Origin: Nepenthes gracilis
Taxonomy: Eukaryota > Streptophyta > Magnoliopsida > Caryophyllales > Nepenthaceae
Reading direction: 5' to 3'
Assembly: GCA_033239525.1 (NCBI GenBank)
Contig: BSYO01000038.1
Location: 4,963,041 to 5,027,040 of the forward strand
DNA: 64,000 bases
In this document: piece after piece, positions 8,890 through 21,069 of the stretch
Layout of the letters: every line of letters begins with the position of its first letter
Numbering within the stretch: position 1 is the stretch's first letter
Translations under genes and position numbers: made by a program
The notes under the pieces: generated by a model
Told to the model about the DNA's origin: nothing
Seen by the model: the letters and a program-made list of their open reading frames with translations, nothing else
The model's database searches: none

Positions 8890-10832
8890 CCGGGATTCTA
8901 TCCCGAGTTCCTCAGGAACATGGTGAGGCAGCCCCGGGGTATCAGTTCCTCGATCTCCTTCTGCAGAATCCGATAGTCTTCTGTGTTATGACCTGAAGAT
9001 CGATGAAAGTCACAATATTTTGTTAGATCTCCTCCCTCTGGGTTCTTCATCGGCTTCGCCCATTTCACGAACTTCTCTCGAATCTGCATGAATACGTTTG
9101 TCCGAGAGTCATTTAACAGAGTCAGGTGCATGGGGCTGAACTTCCTCTGTACTAGCGGTTCATTCTTGGTTGTTTCTTTCTGCAGTCATCATGGACCCTG
9201 TTCTTCCTTTTTTCGTCCGCCGACAAGGAGCGAGGATGGTCAGCTCATTCCGGTGCTTCGCCTGGTTGGTTTCCTCTGTCACTATGTAGGCTCAAGCGAC
9301 AAACTTAGCATCTTGAAAGGTCTGCGAGTCCTTGTAAGCCAGATGTTTAAAAAAGTCACCCAGACCCAGAGCAGATATGAAACTGTTGAGCTTCACCTTA
9401 TCGATGAGCTTGGGTATCTTCTGAGCTTTGACGGTAAATCGGCCCAAGAACTTCTTCAGGTTCTCGCTAGGCCTCTGCTTAACGTGGGCAAGATGTCATA
9501 GCTGTTTCTTCTCGCGGTAGCTGGAGGCGTACTAAGCCAGGAAGCTATCAACAAGGTCCTAGAAACTTTGGATTGAATTCGTCAAGAGCCAATAGAACCA
9601 GATCCAGGCATCTCTCACCACAGTGAGGGGGAAGCACTGGTACATAGAAGCCTCCTCTAGGCCCTGGAAACTGAGCAGGGTGCGAACATGATCGAGATGA
9701 TCCATGGGATCCGTGCTTCCGTCGTAGGGTTCTAAGGTTGGCATTTTGAGCTTTGGTGGAAGCGGTTGCGTCCGGATCTCCATGGTGAAGGGAGCTCTCT
9801 TTAGATCGGCCGAGTGCTCACCAACTTCTCCCTTGAACATGTGTTTTCATATATTTTCAACCTTATCCTCTACCTGCGAGGATATTGCAGACCTTTTTTT
9901 CGTAGAGGTAGGTCTTCAACTCCGAGTGTCCGGCCGAGTAGCGCGGCGCCGGCCTATTGCTTCTGCATTCGCCACTCGTATTAAGAAGCAACCAGATCTC
10001 CTATAGAAAGAAAGTCAGTCAGTGGTAGGCCGCTGTGGTTCTGAGAAATAATAAGCGGATTGGGCCTACCGGCTTCATTATTACTAGAATGAAGGGGCTT
10101 GGGCTCGAAAGGTTTACTAATAAAGAGCAAGTTATCCTTACTATAGATAGGGGCCTTTTCTTGCTCGTTAGCGAGATTGCAGGGCATTTAGGCGAGCGCT
10201 CACATTTTTTGGCTTCCCTTTTTGCTCATAAGTAAGCTCTTCTCGATCAGCTTTACGAAACATTGGAATCGACGTGCGGGTGGGAGAAGCCTTGGTCCTA
10301 CCCCTGTCTACCTTCCGCTTGCTAGTCGAGTGACGCAAAAGGCTCCTTCTTGGACCAGTGGCCTCTGCTCGACGGGGGAGTAGTGGGGGTTCCTTCTTTC
10401 TGGGCTCTCCTCCGGGATTCCGCGGCTCAACCGTCATTCTAGCTTGGAACGGCTTCTAGTGTTTGAGGCTACTGGGATATTGGAGCTACCCAAGCATGTG
10501 GCCTTTTTGGCAAGCTTCTTTCTCTGGCCTCCACGCCAGGAGGCCTGAGTGTGGGTTGAAGAGGAGGGAGCTCCCTGCCTCTATTTGCCCTAGTGCATAC
10601 AGAACGCCTGGAACATTTGAGATATCTTGTTCATCTGCTCCACTATCGCTAGGATGATCGGAGTGGGTCGCTCTCCTGCCTGGCTACCAGCGGAGTGGTT
10701 GTCATCGTGGGAGTTGACTTCTTTGGCTAGAACGCTAGCTAATGCTCTCATGTTCACTATGCTTGTCAATGAAACAAATGTTGATGAAATAGTACTTAGG
10801 CTTTTTGTCCGGCTTCTTATAGACGGTGCCAA
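8890..10832 (-). pseudogene. Tat gag
   Basis: Just inside the 5' LTR, the minus strand opens with TTGGCACCGTCTATAAGAAG, the usual start of a Tat internal region. Gag pieces follow: RALASVLAKEVNSHDD, PKLKMPTLEPYDGSTDPMDH followed by LDHVRTLLSFQ (core Retrotrans_gag domain, about 9559-9840), and KYCDFHRSSGHNTEDYRILQ (C-terminal zinc-finger-like segment, about 8990). Each piece is in a different frame. It would form the virus-like particle in an intact element. Confidence 0.8.
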
Positions 10833-11757
10833 TGATGCGTCCTGGATCTGAGTCTTGAATGGATTCGGGTTCAACTGCTCATTGGGCTCATGCTGATGTA
10901 AGACCCGGTCTCCGTCCTATGTGGCTTGGATCCTGCACACACTACAAAAAAAACGAGAAGTTAGAGAAAAACGGCAAGATTTATACCCCAATTTATCCTC
11001 TGATACTCAAGTTAGTGATCTTTCTTCCTAGATAAAGAAAGTAAAAATCGAATATGCTAGAAATGATGCTGGGGAGGGAATTTGTGAGTCTGACTCAGAG
11101 ATGCACACAGCGTGGAGTGGCTTTTGGTCGTAGTACAATCGTGGAGAACGGCTTTTCGGACCACCGTGTTCACAAGGAACCGGCAGTGGAAAATAGAAAG
11201 GTAATTGATTGCTTGGAGAGTAGATCGCTTGTGCGAATTTTGAGTATTTCAGAGAGAGTGTCCATGGAGTGTGTCCCCAAGGTTTTTTTATAGCAGTCGG
11301 ACCATGCCACCTTTCCTTAGGTAGAAAGGTGGGCTGCCAGCCCATCGAGGGGGTCCTTTCCATCCATCGAGAGGATGCAGGCGCCATTTAGGGTCACAAC
11401 AGCCAGAAGGGAGGATTCCTTATTCCGCAGATATGTTGTATAATGTGAATGCGAAAGCTTCCATTGTGAGTCCTACGTTGATTTGGGGACTTTCCTTCCA
11501 AAATGTGCATTGATTTGAGGGTTTCCATTTCAGAGGAGGTTACTATCTAGGGAAATTCTCAGCAATCGCGCGAATTAGGGCAAATGACCTGTTGTGCGCA
11601 GGAAAGGGTTCGTGGGCCACTTCCGATTTGGGTCGCACCCAGCTATCTGAAGGTCCTCTCTAGCCAACGGGGGCGTTAACCGTCCTCTGGGTCAATGGGT
11701 CGCGATTCTCCTGGACTGATTACTTCTTCAGGTCGGCCTACTCTAGCCGTCCCAACA
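10833..11757 (-). repeat. 5' LTR of the left Tat element
   Basis: Read on the minus strand it starts TGTTGGGACGGC at 11757 and ends GCATCA at 10833 (925 bp), bordered by the TTGGCACCGTC internal start. It aligns along its length with the LTR at 16106-17009, including a TATA-like CTATAAAAAAACC and the U5 segment CACAAATTCCCTCC. Start TG and end CA are canonical. Confidence 0.8.
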
Positions 11758-13841
11758 ATATGTATTATAATATTTATATCTGAAAAATGTGATTTTCCTT
11801 CTATTTTCATTCATTTTTCTTTTTTCTCATTAATTTTCTTTCCCTCAAACTTTCATAATTCCAAACAAACCCTTCCTATAAGATAAATAATGCTTTCGCC
11901 TTCTTCTTTGTCTCCTCATCATCCTCATCCCTATTGTGCTTCACAGCATATGTACCCAGTATTGACACGTTTAATTTATCATATAAGACAAATAAAATAT
12001 TGTACAATAATTTTTATCAACAAACTCACATAATAGCATAGGCTATTGTCTTATAGGCAGACAATGGTATTCTGAAAGTATATGCTTACCTTCACCTACC
12101 CACCGTTGAAATTTATCCCAAGAATCCAAACCACTTAGCCTCTAGGTCTTACCCAAATTTCCAAAGTCAAATTTTCCATTTGCATGGTTAGAAGGTTTTA
12201 GGAAAATGAACTCTACTTAGAAATAAAATTATGTGCAACTTATGAGCCAAATAAAATAAAAATTTTTTGAATATTGACTACTCACAATTGGAAAACCTAT
12301 CTCTTAATTGTGTTGAAAGAAATAACTCCCAATCCTCAGTAGGTTCACCCCACATTGAATTAACATTCATAACAGATTGGAAAAAACTGCAAGAAGTTTA
12401 ATTAAAGCCACAAGTTAGCTAAAATGCCAGAAGCACCATATTGCAACCCGCAACATATCAAGATGACCTCATTGGAATATCCTTGGTGGCATCTAATGCA
12501 TGAAATATTTCAGAACTCCATAACATGCACACATGCACAAAAAATGCATTCCCGCTACCCAATGGTTAGCTCAAGTAATTTTTGACCAAATAAACTGCCA
12601 CGACAGCCCATATCAGGACAATTATTTCTGCAATTAATATCTGATGATATCTCAAACTTTCCATCACAATCTGAATTACATAGAAGTGTATGTGTCTATC
12701 TTAATGTAGTTGTCAGTATACATTTGTTATTGCAATCCCTCATATCAAAATATCGTACAGAACACACATAAAATTAACAATGTTGGTTTCCATTCTCAGT
12801 TATCACAAAGTGGAGTACTGCAATGCAAACTTAGTGTTAAAAGCAGCAAATCCTACCACTTACATCCACATGGTCACTATCCTCAAAAATGCTTGATTTT
12901 TTCACAATGTAGTGGCTTTTCAAGACAAACCTCACAGAAGTCCTGGAGAAATGGCCAAGTAGCCTGTCAACATTACAAATTCGTAGGGAAAACCCAAGTT
13001 CATCAGCAAAAAAATTTATTTCCAATGCAAATCAATCTTCGCAAAGAGAAACCCAAATAAAAAATCATTGTTTAACTAACTGTCAAGAGTCATGTAAGAA
13101 TATTCATGTGCTTCGTGAATTCAATTGTTTCATAGTCACTGATAGTGGACAACTCTATGATCTTTGGAACTCTATCCTATTTAGGTTGCCAACCATTGGA
13201 CATCTAAGGACCAAAATATTCATCAATATTTTATTTTTGCTTGTTTACAGGGTCTAAACGAATTGAAATTAGGGATCAACCAGTCCTCTCACAAACCAAC
13301 ATACACACACATATATTCTTCGGGGAAAAAAAGGTGAATAAGAAAGAAATTAGCTTGACATTGGATTTTCTCCATCAATATCCATGAGTGGGAAGATGAT
13401 CCATTTCCCTATGCTTGTTCAAACGCATAAATCTACTCTTAATGGAAGAATGAACTGGTTCAATAAATATTCTTGCTCCAAAAGAAGTTTTAGCATTAAA
13501 CATCCTATTTAGAATAATCTAAGATGCAAATATTTCTTTCAGCATCTCATTAAATGACATTATCATGCCCTTGTTCATAATTTGCTAGTTTTGCTAGAAT
13601 CTTACCTTCTTAAATGCACGATTCATATCTCATCTGTCTCAAACTTCTAGTTTATTATCTTTCAGGCATCAAAACTATTTTTTGGATATACAAGCTTTAA
13701 GACTTTGACAAGCAGATATTTCAAGAGACATTAAAACTACAAATTGAATAGCTGTTATTTTGGGTTCAAGTCTCTAACTTTCCAATTACTAATACTTCAA
13801 ATGCCAAAGGGACACCTTTTTCAACATTGAAATGGAAACAC
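11758..13841 (-). other. Low-copy-looking DNA with possible exons of an unidentified gene
   Basis: No repeat is obvious except a short AT-rich block (11758-11890) resembling 17010-17135. On the minus strand several exon-like pieces stand out. One (about 12860-12965) lies between TGTTGACAG and GTAAGT. One (about 12290-12387) follows TTCTTGCAG, reads VMNVNSMWGEPTEDWELFLS and ends at GTGAGT. One encodes DSWDKFQRWVGEG before GTAAGC (about 12090). A last piece reads AVKHNRDEDDEETKKKAKAL and ends at a stop near 11884. I do not recognise the protein, and the splice phases I tried do not join cleanly, so it may be a pseudogene or chance. Confidence 0.2.
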
Positions 13842-13941
13842 NNNNNNNNNNNNNNNNNNNNNNNNNNNNNNNNNNNNNNNNNNNNNNNNNNNNNNNNNNN
13901 NNNNNNNNNNNNNNNNNNNNNNNNNNNNNNNNNNNNNNNNN
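13842..13941. other. Assembly gap (100 N)
   Basis: Exactly 100 N, a typical scaffold placeholder. It separates single-copy-looking DNA from the right Tat copy, whose 5' half is missing and may lie in the gap. Confidence 0.95.
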
Positions 13942-13959
13942 GCTCTCAATCTATTAGCT

Positions 13960-14844
13960 CGGCTGGTGCTACAGATACACCAGACGATGGCAGCTCGACT
14001 ACAGGCTCCCTCGATAGCGTCTCCCGTAGTGCCCAAATCCAAGGGAGTAAGGGGAGTATGTACTACAGGCCCCCGGCCATGCGAAAGTCGATGGCAGTAG
14101 AGGACGAGGAGGAAGGCGGAGTTGGTGTAGCCCGCTTCCAGGAAAGGCTTCCAGAAGGATCCCTAATGACGAGAGCCCCAGCTTTCCTCTCAGGTCTGGA
14201 TGGTGCTGGGGTAGGAGTGTTTGCCTTCTGGGTCGGCGAGGGCAAGCCCCAGCGCCCTCCTAAACTCGTCTAGATGCACCTAGACCAACACCATTAGTGG
14301 CTCATCAGCCTCCACCTCCTCTTGTGAAGGCCTCCTGGTGAGGATCTCAAGCACGTTGCCCTAAGTCCCCAGAAAATGGTTAGTCGTCGGAAACTCGTAC
14401 AAAGAAGAACTGGTCCTCCCAGTTCTTTACGGACTCGTAGATAACTTGACTGATGCGTAACTCCCTGGGGGAGAGTGAGATCCAATCTCCACTCTGTGTA
14501 AACCGAAAAATGACCCTCACCGCCGCCGAAGGCAACATCCTCAAGTGATAACGGAAGAATATGCACAATGAGTAAAGCTAGTGCACGACATTGGCATGAA
14601 GCCTCGCAATAGAGACTTTGAAGGCCTGAAGGATATCAAGCAGCTCCTCAGGAAGGGGGATACCCAGCCCACTACGCAGGTATGCCTTGTAGATGGTGAT
14701 GTATACAACCGGTGGGGAGCAGGCCGTATCTTGCTTCCCTAGACCAGCGAACAAGATCGACGGTAGGATGTTGTATTGTACGTACAAAGCCTTGATGTCG
14801 CTTGAATCGAGAACGGAGGGGATTGCATTGATAGTGGGAGCCAT
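13960..14844 (-). pseudogene. Antisense accessory ORF, right copy (PF04195-like)
   Basis: The frame starts at 14844 with MAPTINAIPSVLDSSDIKAL and includes YKAYLRSGLGIPLPEELLDI then LQAFKVSIARLHANVVH. After a shift it continues ALCIFFRYHLRMLPS, VIYESVKNWEDQFFFVRVSD and a Ser/Pro/Lys-rich tail (PSPTQKANTPTPAPSRPERK). It therefore preserves more of the protein than the left copy. It lies on the strand opposite to the element's LTR direction, has the same upstream TATA, and is broken by at least two frameshifts. Confidence 0.65.
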
Positions 14845-16105
14845 GGAAACAAGTAAGGGAAAAGACAGGTGAAGGAAGTCGAAGGAACTCAGAGTAAATT
14901 TTGAGTTTACTTTTGGCTTTTATTAACAATGCCGCCACCAAAACAGAGCAGCGCTTTGAAAAGGTACGGCAATCATGACCCGACACGTGTCGAGTGTCGA
15001 CACGAGAGAGCACAAGGTCAAGTCGAATTGCTGTCTCATTTATTGCAAAGATACTGCTGCTCCCGACAAGCGACACGTGGCAAAAAGCGGCAGCTGATAA
15101 TAGAAATGCATGAGTTCACATGCCACGGTGCACGACTTCCTAGCCGGTTAGGTCAACACCCATTTCAGCTCTGTCCCGCTTTCCGGATTCTAGTTGTGTG
15201 GTCAACAGAGCCAGTCAACATCCATTCCGGCTCCATCCCGCTCTCTGGATTCCAGCGCTTTGGTCAATGAAGCTAGTCAACTATCCACTCCACCTTCTTT
15301 GACCAGGCCATTTCCGGTGTAGGTCCCTGCAATTCCGTCATCTCATTTGCCTAGCTAGGACCCACTACTTCTCGGCTATTTCACAGCAAAAAAATAAAAT
15401 AATAATAATAACAGTAATGACAAGGTGTGCACAATGACAAGAGACAGAGAGGTAACGGAAGAATTGTACGCAAAAACGGTTGCTAGCTTTGTCATTAACC
15501 TTTTCCTTACCAGTTACACAACCTTCTGAGGCCAATATACAACGACATAATGGTAACGAAAAAGAGGGGAAGGGAGAAATATATAAGAAAGCATCCCGAC
15601 CCAAAGGCACATCTCCATTTGAGCGAGCTCTCGAGCGAAAGGCAAGATTCGAATACGGATTTAAAGCATGTCAATAGCCGCTCACCGAAAAAGGGGTGAC
15701 CAAAGTTTCCACTCGTACGAAAAGGGGATATGAAAGCAGACCGGCACTGTGTCTCGAGACAACGACACCAGAGAGCGCGAATAGCCTAAGCTCAGAGCTA
15801 GAGGCCGAAGTAACAAGCCTCACAGTAATATCAAGCTCTCGCACCATTTCACTGATTAAGGAGGGAGATGATTTGAAGAAACGCCGCAATGTCCCAATTT
15901 ATAGCACGCGGAGAAGCAAGCGAGGTGCTAAATGCCAAAGGACCGCCAACCTGGCAAATTTGTAGAAAATCGGGAAATAGAGGGGTCACGCTAATACAGT
16001 GAAAAAGGAAATCTGGATTAGACTTGAGAAAATGACATGGCCTGTCACGTCACATCATGAACGTGTCGAAGGCCGAAAATTCAGACAACCGGCATAGGGG
16101 GCTAG

Positions 16106-17009
16106 TGATGGGATGGTTGGAGGCCGAACTGGGCTGGCCCAAAGCGGCGATCAGCCCAGGAGAATCATGTCCCATTGACGCAGATGATGGTCAATGCTCT
16201 CGTTGACTAGAGAGGACCTTTAGATAGCTAGGTGCGGCCTAAATCAAATGCGGACCAAATCAAAAGCATTCCACGAACCCTTTCTTGAGCACAGCAGGTC
16301 ATATGTCCTAATTAGCTGCGACGCTGAGAATCTTCCCATATGACAACCTCCTCTGAATGGAAGCTCCTAAATCAGTGCACATCTCGGAAGGAAAGCCCCC
16401 AAATCAGCCACGACTCACAATAGAAGGTTCAACATTCACGGCATACAACATCTCCACGGAGGAAGGAATCCTCCCTTCCGGGCGTTGTGACCCTAAATGG
16501 CACTTGCATCCCCTCGATGACAGCTGGCAGCCCGCCTTGTCGCCTAAAGAAAGGTGGTAAGGTCTGACGGCTATAAATAGCCCTAGGAACACAGTCTAAG
16601 GACACGCTCTCTGAAATATTCAAAACTCGCACAAGCGATCCACTCTCCAAGCAATCAATTGCCTTTCTCTTTCCCACTACTTGCTCCTTGCGAACACAGT
16701 GGTCCAAAAAGTCGTTCTAGCACAGTACAATCTAAAGCCACTTGACGCCGAGTGCACATCCGAGTCAGACTCACAAATTCCGTCCTTAGCATCATTTCTA
16801 TCATATTCTATCTTTACTTTCTTCATCTCGGAAAAAACGATTTCTGACTTGAACGTTGGAGGATAAACCAAGGTGCAAGTCCCACCGATTTCCTTTGACT
16901 TCTTGTCTTTTGTTGTGGTGTGTAGGATGGAAATTGGATCCTACATCAGCACGAGCCCAAGAAGTTGCTGAACCCAAATTTGTCCAAGACTCGGATCAAG
17001 AATGCATCA
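16106..17009 (+). repeat. Complete 3' LTR of the right Tat copy
   Basis: 904 bp, TGATGGGATGG to GCATCA, preceded by the purine tract and collinear with the LTR at 10833-11757. A TATA box, CTATAAATAG, lies at 16571-16580, followed by an R/U5-like segment. A short ~20-bp duplication (GCGGCCTAAATC / GCGGACCAAATC, near 16226-16262) is unique to this copy. Confidence 0.85.
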
Positions 17010-18359
17010 CATATTTTTCATTATATTTTTTTTCCTTATAATTTTTCATATAATTCAAATATGGAAAATCATTTTTCTGTCTCTCTTTTCTATTCTTTTG
17101 AACTTTCGTATATCCAAATAAATCCTAAAAAAGAGCACCACGTGCATTGAGAGGATTAGTAAAGCTGCAGGTATTATTGTGTAACCATCTTGTGTAAAGC
17201 AGGCAACAACTACACTTTGATCCATGTAGAAGGCAACTCATGCTTGAGATCAGGTTAAAAGATTAGGGCAACAGAAAAAGCAGTGCCTATAAACCACAAG
17301 CAATCATCTCGCATGAAATCTACTGAAGATAAGTTTAGGCACTCATATCCGGTAAGTCTTTTAATTGTTTTCTATAGTTTAGTTGGGATTCATTTTACTT
17401 TTTCATCCAGAAAAATGATAGAAGAATAAACTAGGACGAAAAATAACCATGCTCTTGATTCCTACGATGAGTTCATACCCTTTTTTAAGTTTTTATTGCA
17501 CTTTCTTAGCATTTTCCAGCAATATTCAATTAATATAATAAAAGAATCAGAGATATTTATTTGTTTCATGCCTTTTCATTTTGGATCAGTATTAAAGATG
17601 TTATCCAATCTATGCAAGAATATATGAAAGAACTAGCTAAATTAATGTGTAATTACATATTGTCTCTCATGTAATTTAAGCGTTTAAAATTTAAATGGTC
17701 TATTTGTTTACGTGAAGGAGAAGCGTATCATGAAGGGAAAGGTGAACTTTGGGGATCTTGTCACTGCCTTCCTAACTATTAGATTTCTTTGTCCTCTTAA
17801 TAATTCAGATCATTTTAAAAGTAAGTATAAAGAGTGAGACAATACCTTTTTTTTTTTAATATTAGTTTTTATATTATAAGGATGGATCTCAATCATTGGG
17901 AGGATGACTGAGCTTAATTTTTGAGAGGATCATTATGAAACCCGAACTTTAATAAGGAGGGAAGAAAAGAGATGAGATGTGGATTGCCAAAACATCTTGC
18001 CTAGGCAACTCATAGTATCATTGGCCAAAATATATTACTACCCAACAAGTGCATTATCATACCTTACAACGGATTTGATTTGAATACAAGTATGCTCATC
18101 AGATAGGCATATTTTTCTACAAATTCTGCCTTAATGATACATCTGTCATCTCAAATCATTATCAAAACTGCCATGTTTGAATAAGAAAGAAAAAGAAAAA
18201 AGACAAGTATCAATTCTAGGAACAAAAACGTAGATTCAACTCCTCAGCACTCTATGCTTACATGAAATTTCATTAGTTAATAGTCTCAAACAGCCACAAA
18301 AGCTATCGTCTACTACTGCAGACGAAATCTCTCAGCAGAATGTCCGTGTAAATTAGGGA
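17010..18359. other. AT-rich DNA between right Tat copy and NETWORKED pseudogene
   Basis: No gene or element recognised. The first ~125 bp resemble 11758-11890 in the same orientation, a T/C-rich block ending AACTTTCNTANNTCCAAA. The rest shows only homopolymer runs. The left arm lacks the equivalent of this stretch. Confidence 0.4.
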
Positions 18360-20390
18360 GAATATGCATCTTCCTTTACTTTTCATCTTGTCCTCCAATT
18401 TCTCCAAGGCATATTGGATCTTTTATATCTCTAATTGGGAATCTTTTATATCTTTAAAACTATCCTTTGCACTTTTCCAATCTCATCCAGCTCAGGTGAT
18501 GCAATGACAGCTAAAGTCAAGAGATGACCCTCAACAGTCTTTGTCAGTTCAGTGTTAATGCCAAATAGCTGCATCACAGAGTTCTCAATGTCCTGCAACT
18601 CTTTTCGTAACTTGTTATAATCCACATCCTTGCCAATTTTCCTCCTATTGAAAATCTCCAATTTTGCTTTCATTTGTTGCATTGAAACTTGTAGGCCCAT
18701 CAAATTCTGTGCATCTGGAACAAAACTGTCTAAGATCTTTTCCATTTTTTGCTCTTCATTTGAGTTGTTACCTTTCTTTGAAACCTCTAGATTGTCCACT
18801 CCCAGCCCCTTCTTTCTCTGTGATTCTGAAGAGGAATGCATGCTATTTTACTTCCCAATAACAAGTTCATGTGCCAAATATCACCCAAAGCAGACATTGA
18901 GGACTGCTCCTGAGTCTTTATGTCCATTAGATTGTGGTGGCATCTTGACTTAGCTATTTCCCAACATTGTAGAATTTGATCATTTGGCTAGCCATTTTGT
19001 CTCCTGCTATCTCCCTTAAAGGAATGAAAAACCAGGTCATTTAGATAATAATTTTCATGTCCCATCATCCCTCTCTCTACTTCCACATCCTTCTTACACA
19101 TTTTCAAGTCCTTTATCATTTGGAACCCATTTCTCACCTCCAAAGCAATTGTTTTTTGCTCCTCTTGTGATTGGGCATGCAAATTTAGCAATAAACAAAT
19201 ATTACCTTCAATATGAACAAACGTGTATCTTTGATCTTGTCAATAATTTTGAAGTTTCTCCAGATCAGCTTGCTTTTTAAAGGGCTGATTGTCTTTTATT
19301 TCTAATTTTCATGTCAGATTATCGATTTCTGAAAACAAAGATTGATTTATTCCTTCCAAAATAATATGTTCTTCAGAATCTACAAGTTTTGCATACCCCT
19401 ACTGAATCACATTGCTAAACCATATGGTTTGTTCTTATGCTTCTCTTAATTCATCGTGTTGATTGTGTATGAATTCCATGCACTCTTTGTATAGTAATGC
19501 TGCATATTCTATCTATTGAATCAGTTTGAGAATTTCTTTCTTTAAGACATCAACTTCATTTTTTGATCTGCCAAACTGCTCATTTGGTATGTTAGCATGC
19601 ATTCCAAGTTTCGTGGTATACTTTTGGGCAAGAACAATATCTTTTATCAAATTAGGTAACCTCCATGAAATTTGTTGGTATTTTATGAAGATAGCATTTC
19701 TTTTGCCCTTCATCTTAGTAAGAATTTGTGTTAATATTTGTAACTCAGTTTCAGTTTTGTGCGCTCGCTCATACTCAATAAAAATTTTAGTCTTGAAATT
19801 TTGATTCTAATTTAATAATTGAGCTAAGCCTTCTTGATTTTCTCTTGATGTTTTAACCCCTTTCTACTTACTGCAGGCTAGAATTTTTCAGGGTCAAATG
19901 CATGAATAGGAAGTTGTGTGAAATGAGTATGTGGCTCAGTCTGTAGCTCAGTTTTAGCCTTGTGTCCTCGCTAAGACTCAATGAAAATCCTAGTTTTGAG
20001 ATTCTGATTCTCATTTAATAAGTGAGCTAAGCCTTCTTGATTTTCCTCTTAATGTTTTAACCCCTTTATACTTACTGCAGTGCTAGATTTTTCAGGATCA
20101 AATGCATGAATTGGAAGTCGTGTGAAAGGAGTATGTGGCTCAAAAGTTGTGGGCACATTATCAGAGAAGAGAAATGATTCTTGGCAGGAAGATACTTCCC
20201 TTGTGGTTTGGTGCTCGTAAAGGAGCTGCCTCGTTGCATCATCATATCTTTCTGCTGATGAACTGTAAGCACAGTAGAATTCCTTAACTAGTTTCAAGAG
20301 CTTTGACCTTTTCCTATAACACATGTCATCCCTCCTTTCAATTGAATCTGCATCTTCTTCAATAAGCTTGATCATGACATCCATCTCTGA
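18360..20390 (-). pseudogene. NETWORKED (NET1-like) actin-binding protein pseudogene, longer copy
   Basis: The exon opens after CAG at 20391-20393 with SEMDVMIKLIEEDADSIERR, then LVKEFYCAYSSSAERYDDAT: the second half of the NAB actin-binding domain. Long coiled-coil pieces follow (GMHANIPNEQFGRSKNEVDV at about 19600; QEEQKTIALEVRNGFQMIKD at about 19130). The C-terminal region at 18446-18841 reads LMGLQVSMQQMKAKLEIFNR and VMQLFGINTELTKTVEG, matching the conserved C-terminus of NET1 proteins. In-frame stops and shifts separate these parts. The first NAB exon is not seen. In NET proteins NAB anchors F-actin and the coiled coils mediate membrane association. Confidence 0.85.
19733..20140 (-). repeat. 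Two tandem copies of the ~204-bp NETWORKED coding unit
   Basis: Units start at 20140 and 19936 on the minus strand with AGCCACATACTC. The left arm has three. The units cover the same PHTPFT...LLNENQNLK segment. Confidence 0.8.
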
Positions 20391-20944
20391 CTGAAAAAAC
20401 GATGCAAAATTCTAATCAGGCCATCACAATGTTGCTTAGGAAACGGTGTTGACATATTTTAAAATCCACAAATCACATAAAAGGATTTATTGCAAAAGTG
20501 AACATGCATAAAAAACATTAGGGAATACATGGAAAAAATAAAAAAAAATAGTTCTCTTTAAAATTTTTGTACCGTTCTTTTCATAGATTCGAAAATATAG
20601 TAGTAGTCAAGCGCATTGTCACGCTATCTATGATCAAATAATTATATGCACTAAATTGAATATTCTAAATGATGATGAAAAATTAAAATGAGAGAAAAAG
20701 TGAGTTCTAGAAAAACCCTTTGTTTTGATATTAACATTAGCTTGTTTGAAAATTAAAATTCTAAGACCTCAAACCAAGTCAAGATGTGTTGCCTTCTTAA
20801 GGATCCAAACCTCACAACCTCTTAAATAATTGTCAAACTATATTGTTTTTCCTTCTCTCTATCTCTCTTGCTCTCTGTCTCTCTATCTCTTTGTGTGAAA
20901 CGTTGATAGCATGAACATGAGAATGAATTTTCACCAATATGGAT

Positions 20945-20955
20945 TATATTTATAG
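20945..20955 (-). promoter_or_regulatory. TATA box of the right NETWORKED-like pseudogene
   Basis: TATAAATATAA on the minus strand, with a CT-rich leader downstream (about 20851-20897). It is the counterpart of the box at 403-413. Confidence 0.4.
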
Positions 20956-21069
20956 ACTTTTTAGAGCTCCATTTGCCTACTATAAGATATAAGCTATATA
21001 TGGATCTTAATTCTTGGACATAGATTAAAATGGGAGATCCTCTTTTACTGCTCAGCTCACATCATTTGC

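Larger units (their letters stand above)
1925..11757 (-). mobile_element. Ty3/gypsy retrotransposon, Tat lineage, degraded
   Basis: On the minus strand the order is 5' LTR (11757-10833), gag, protease, RT, RNase H, a second archaeal-type RNase H, integrase, a tandem-repeat zone, an ORF on the opposite strand, a purine tract (GAGAGGCTAG, 2141-2150) and the first ~216 bp of the 3' LTR. A second RNase H between RNase H and integrase is the hallmark of Tat elements, and antisense extra ORFs and 3' minisatellites are also known there. Every gene has stops or frameshifts, RT and integrase have deletions, and a LINE sits in pol. The 5' and 3' LTR pieces look about 25% diverged by eye, so it is old or a composite. 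Confidence 0.85.
13942..17009 (+). mobile_element. Right Tat element copy, 3' portion
   Basis: From 13960 to 16105 it mirrors 2141-4293. It then has a purine tract (AGGGGGCTAG, 16096-16105) and a complete LTR. Only the antisense ORF zone and 3' noncoding region remain; gag-pol is absent. Bases 13942-13959 no longer match the left copy. It is oriented opposite to the left element, as expected from the inverted duplication. Confidence 0.8.

Noticed and set aside
1925..11757. Endogenous plant pararetrovirus
   Set aside because: Domain order with integrase, a second RNase H and LTRs fits a Tat element; no movement or coat protein signature is seen.
11758..17135. Shared flank (11758-11890 and 17010-17135) as proof of one Tat insertion site
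   Set aside because: The resemblance is in a T/C-rich motif common in plant noncoding DNA, and the two flanks border opposite LTR types, so it cannot prove a common site.
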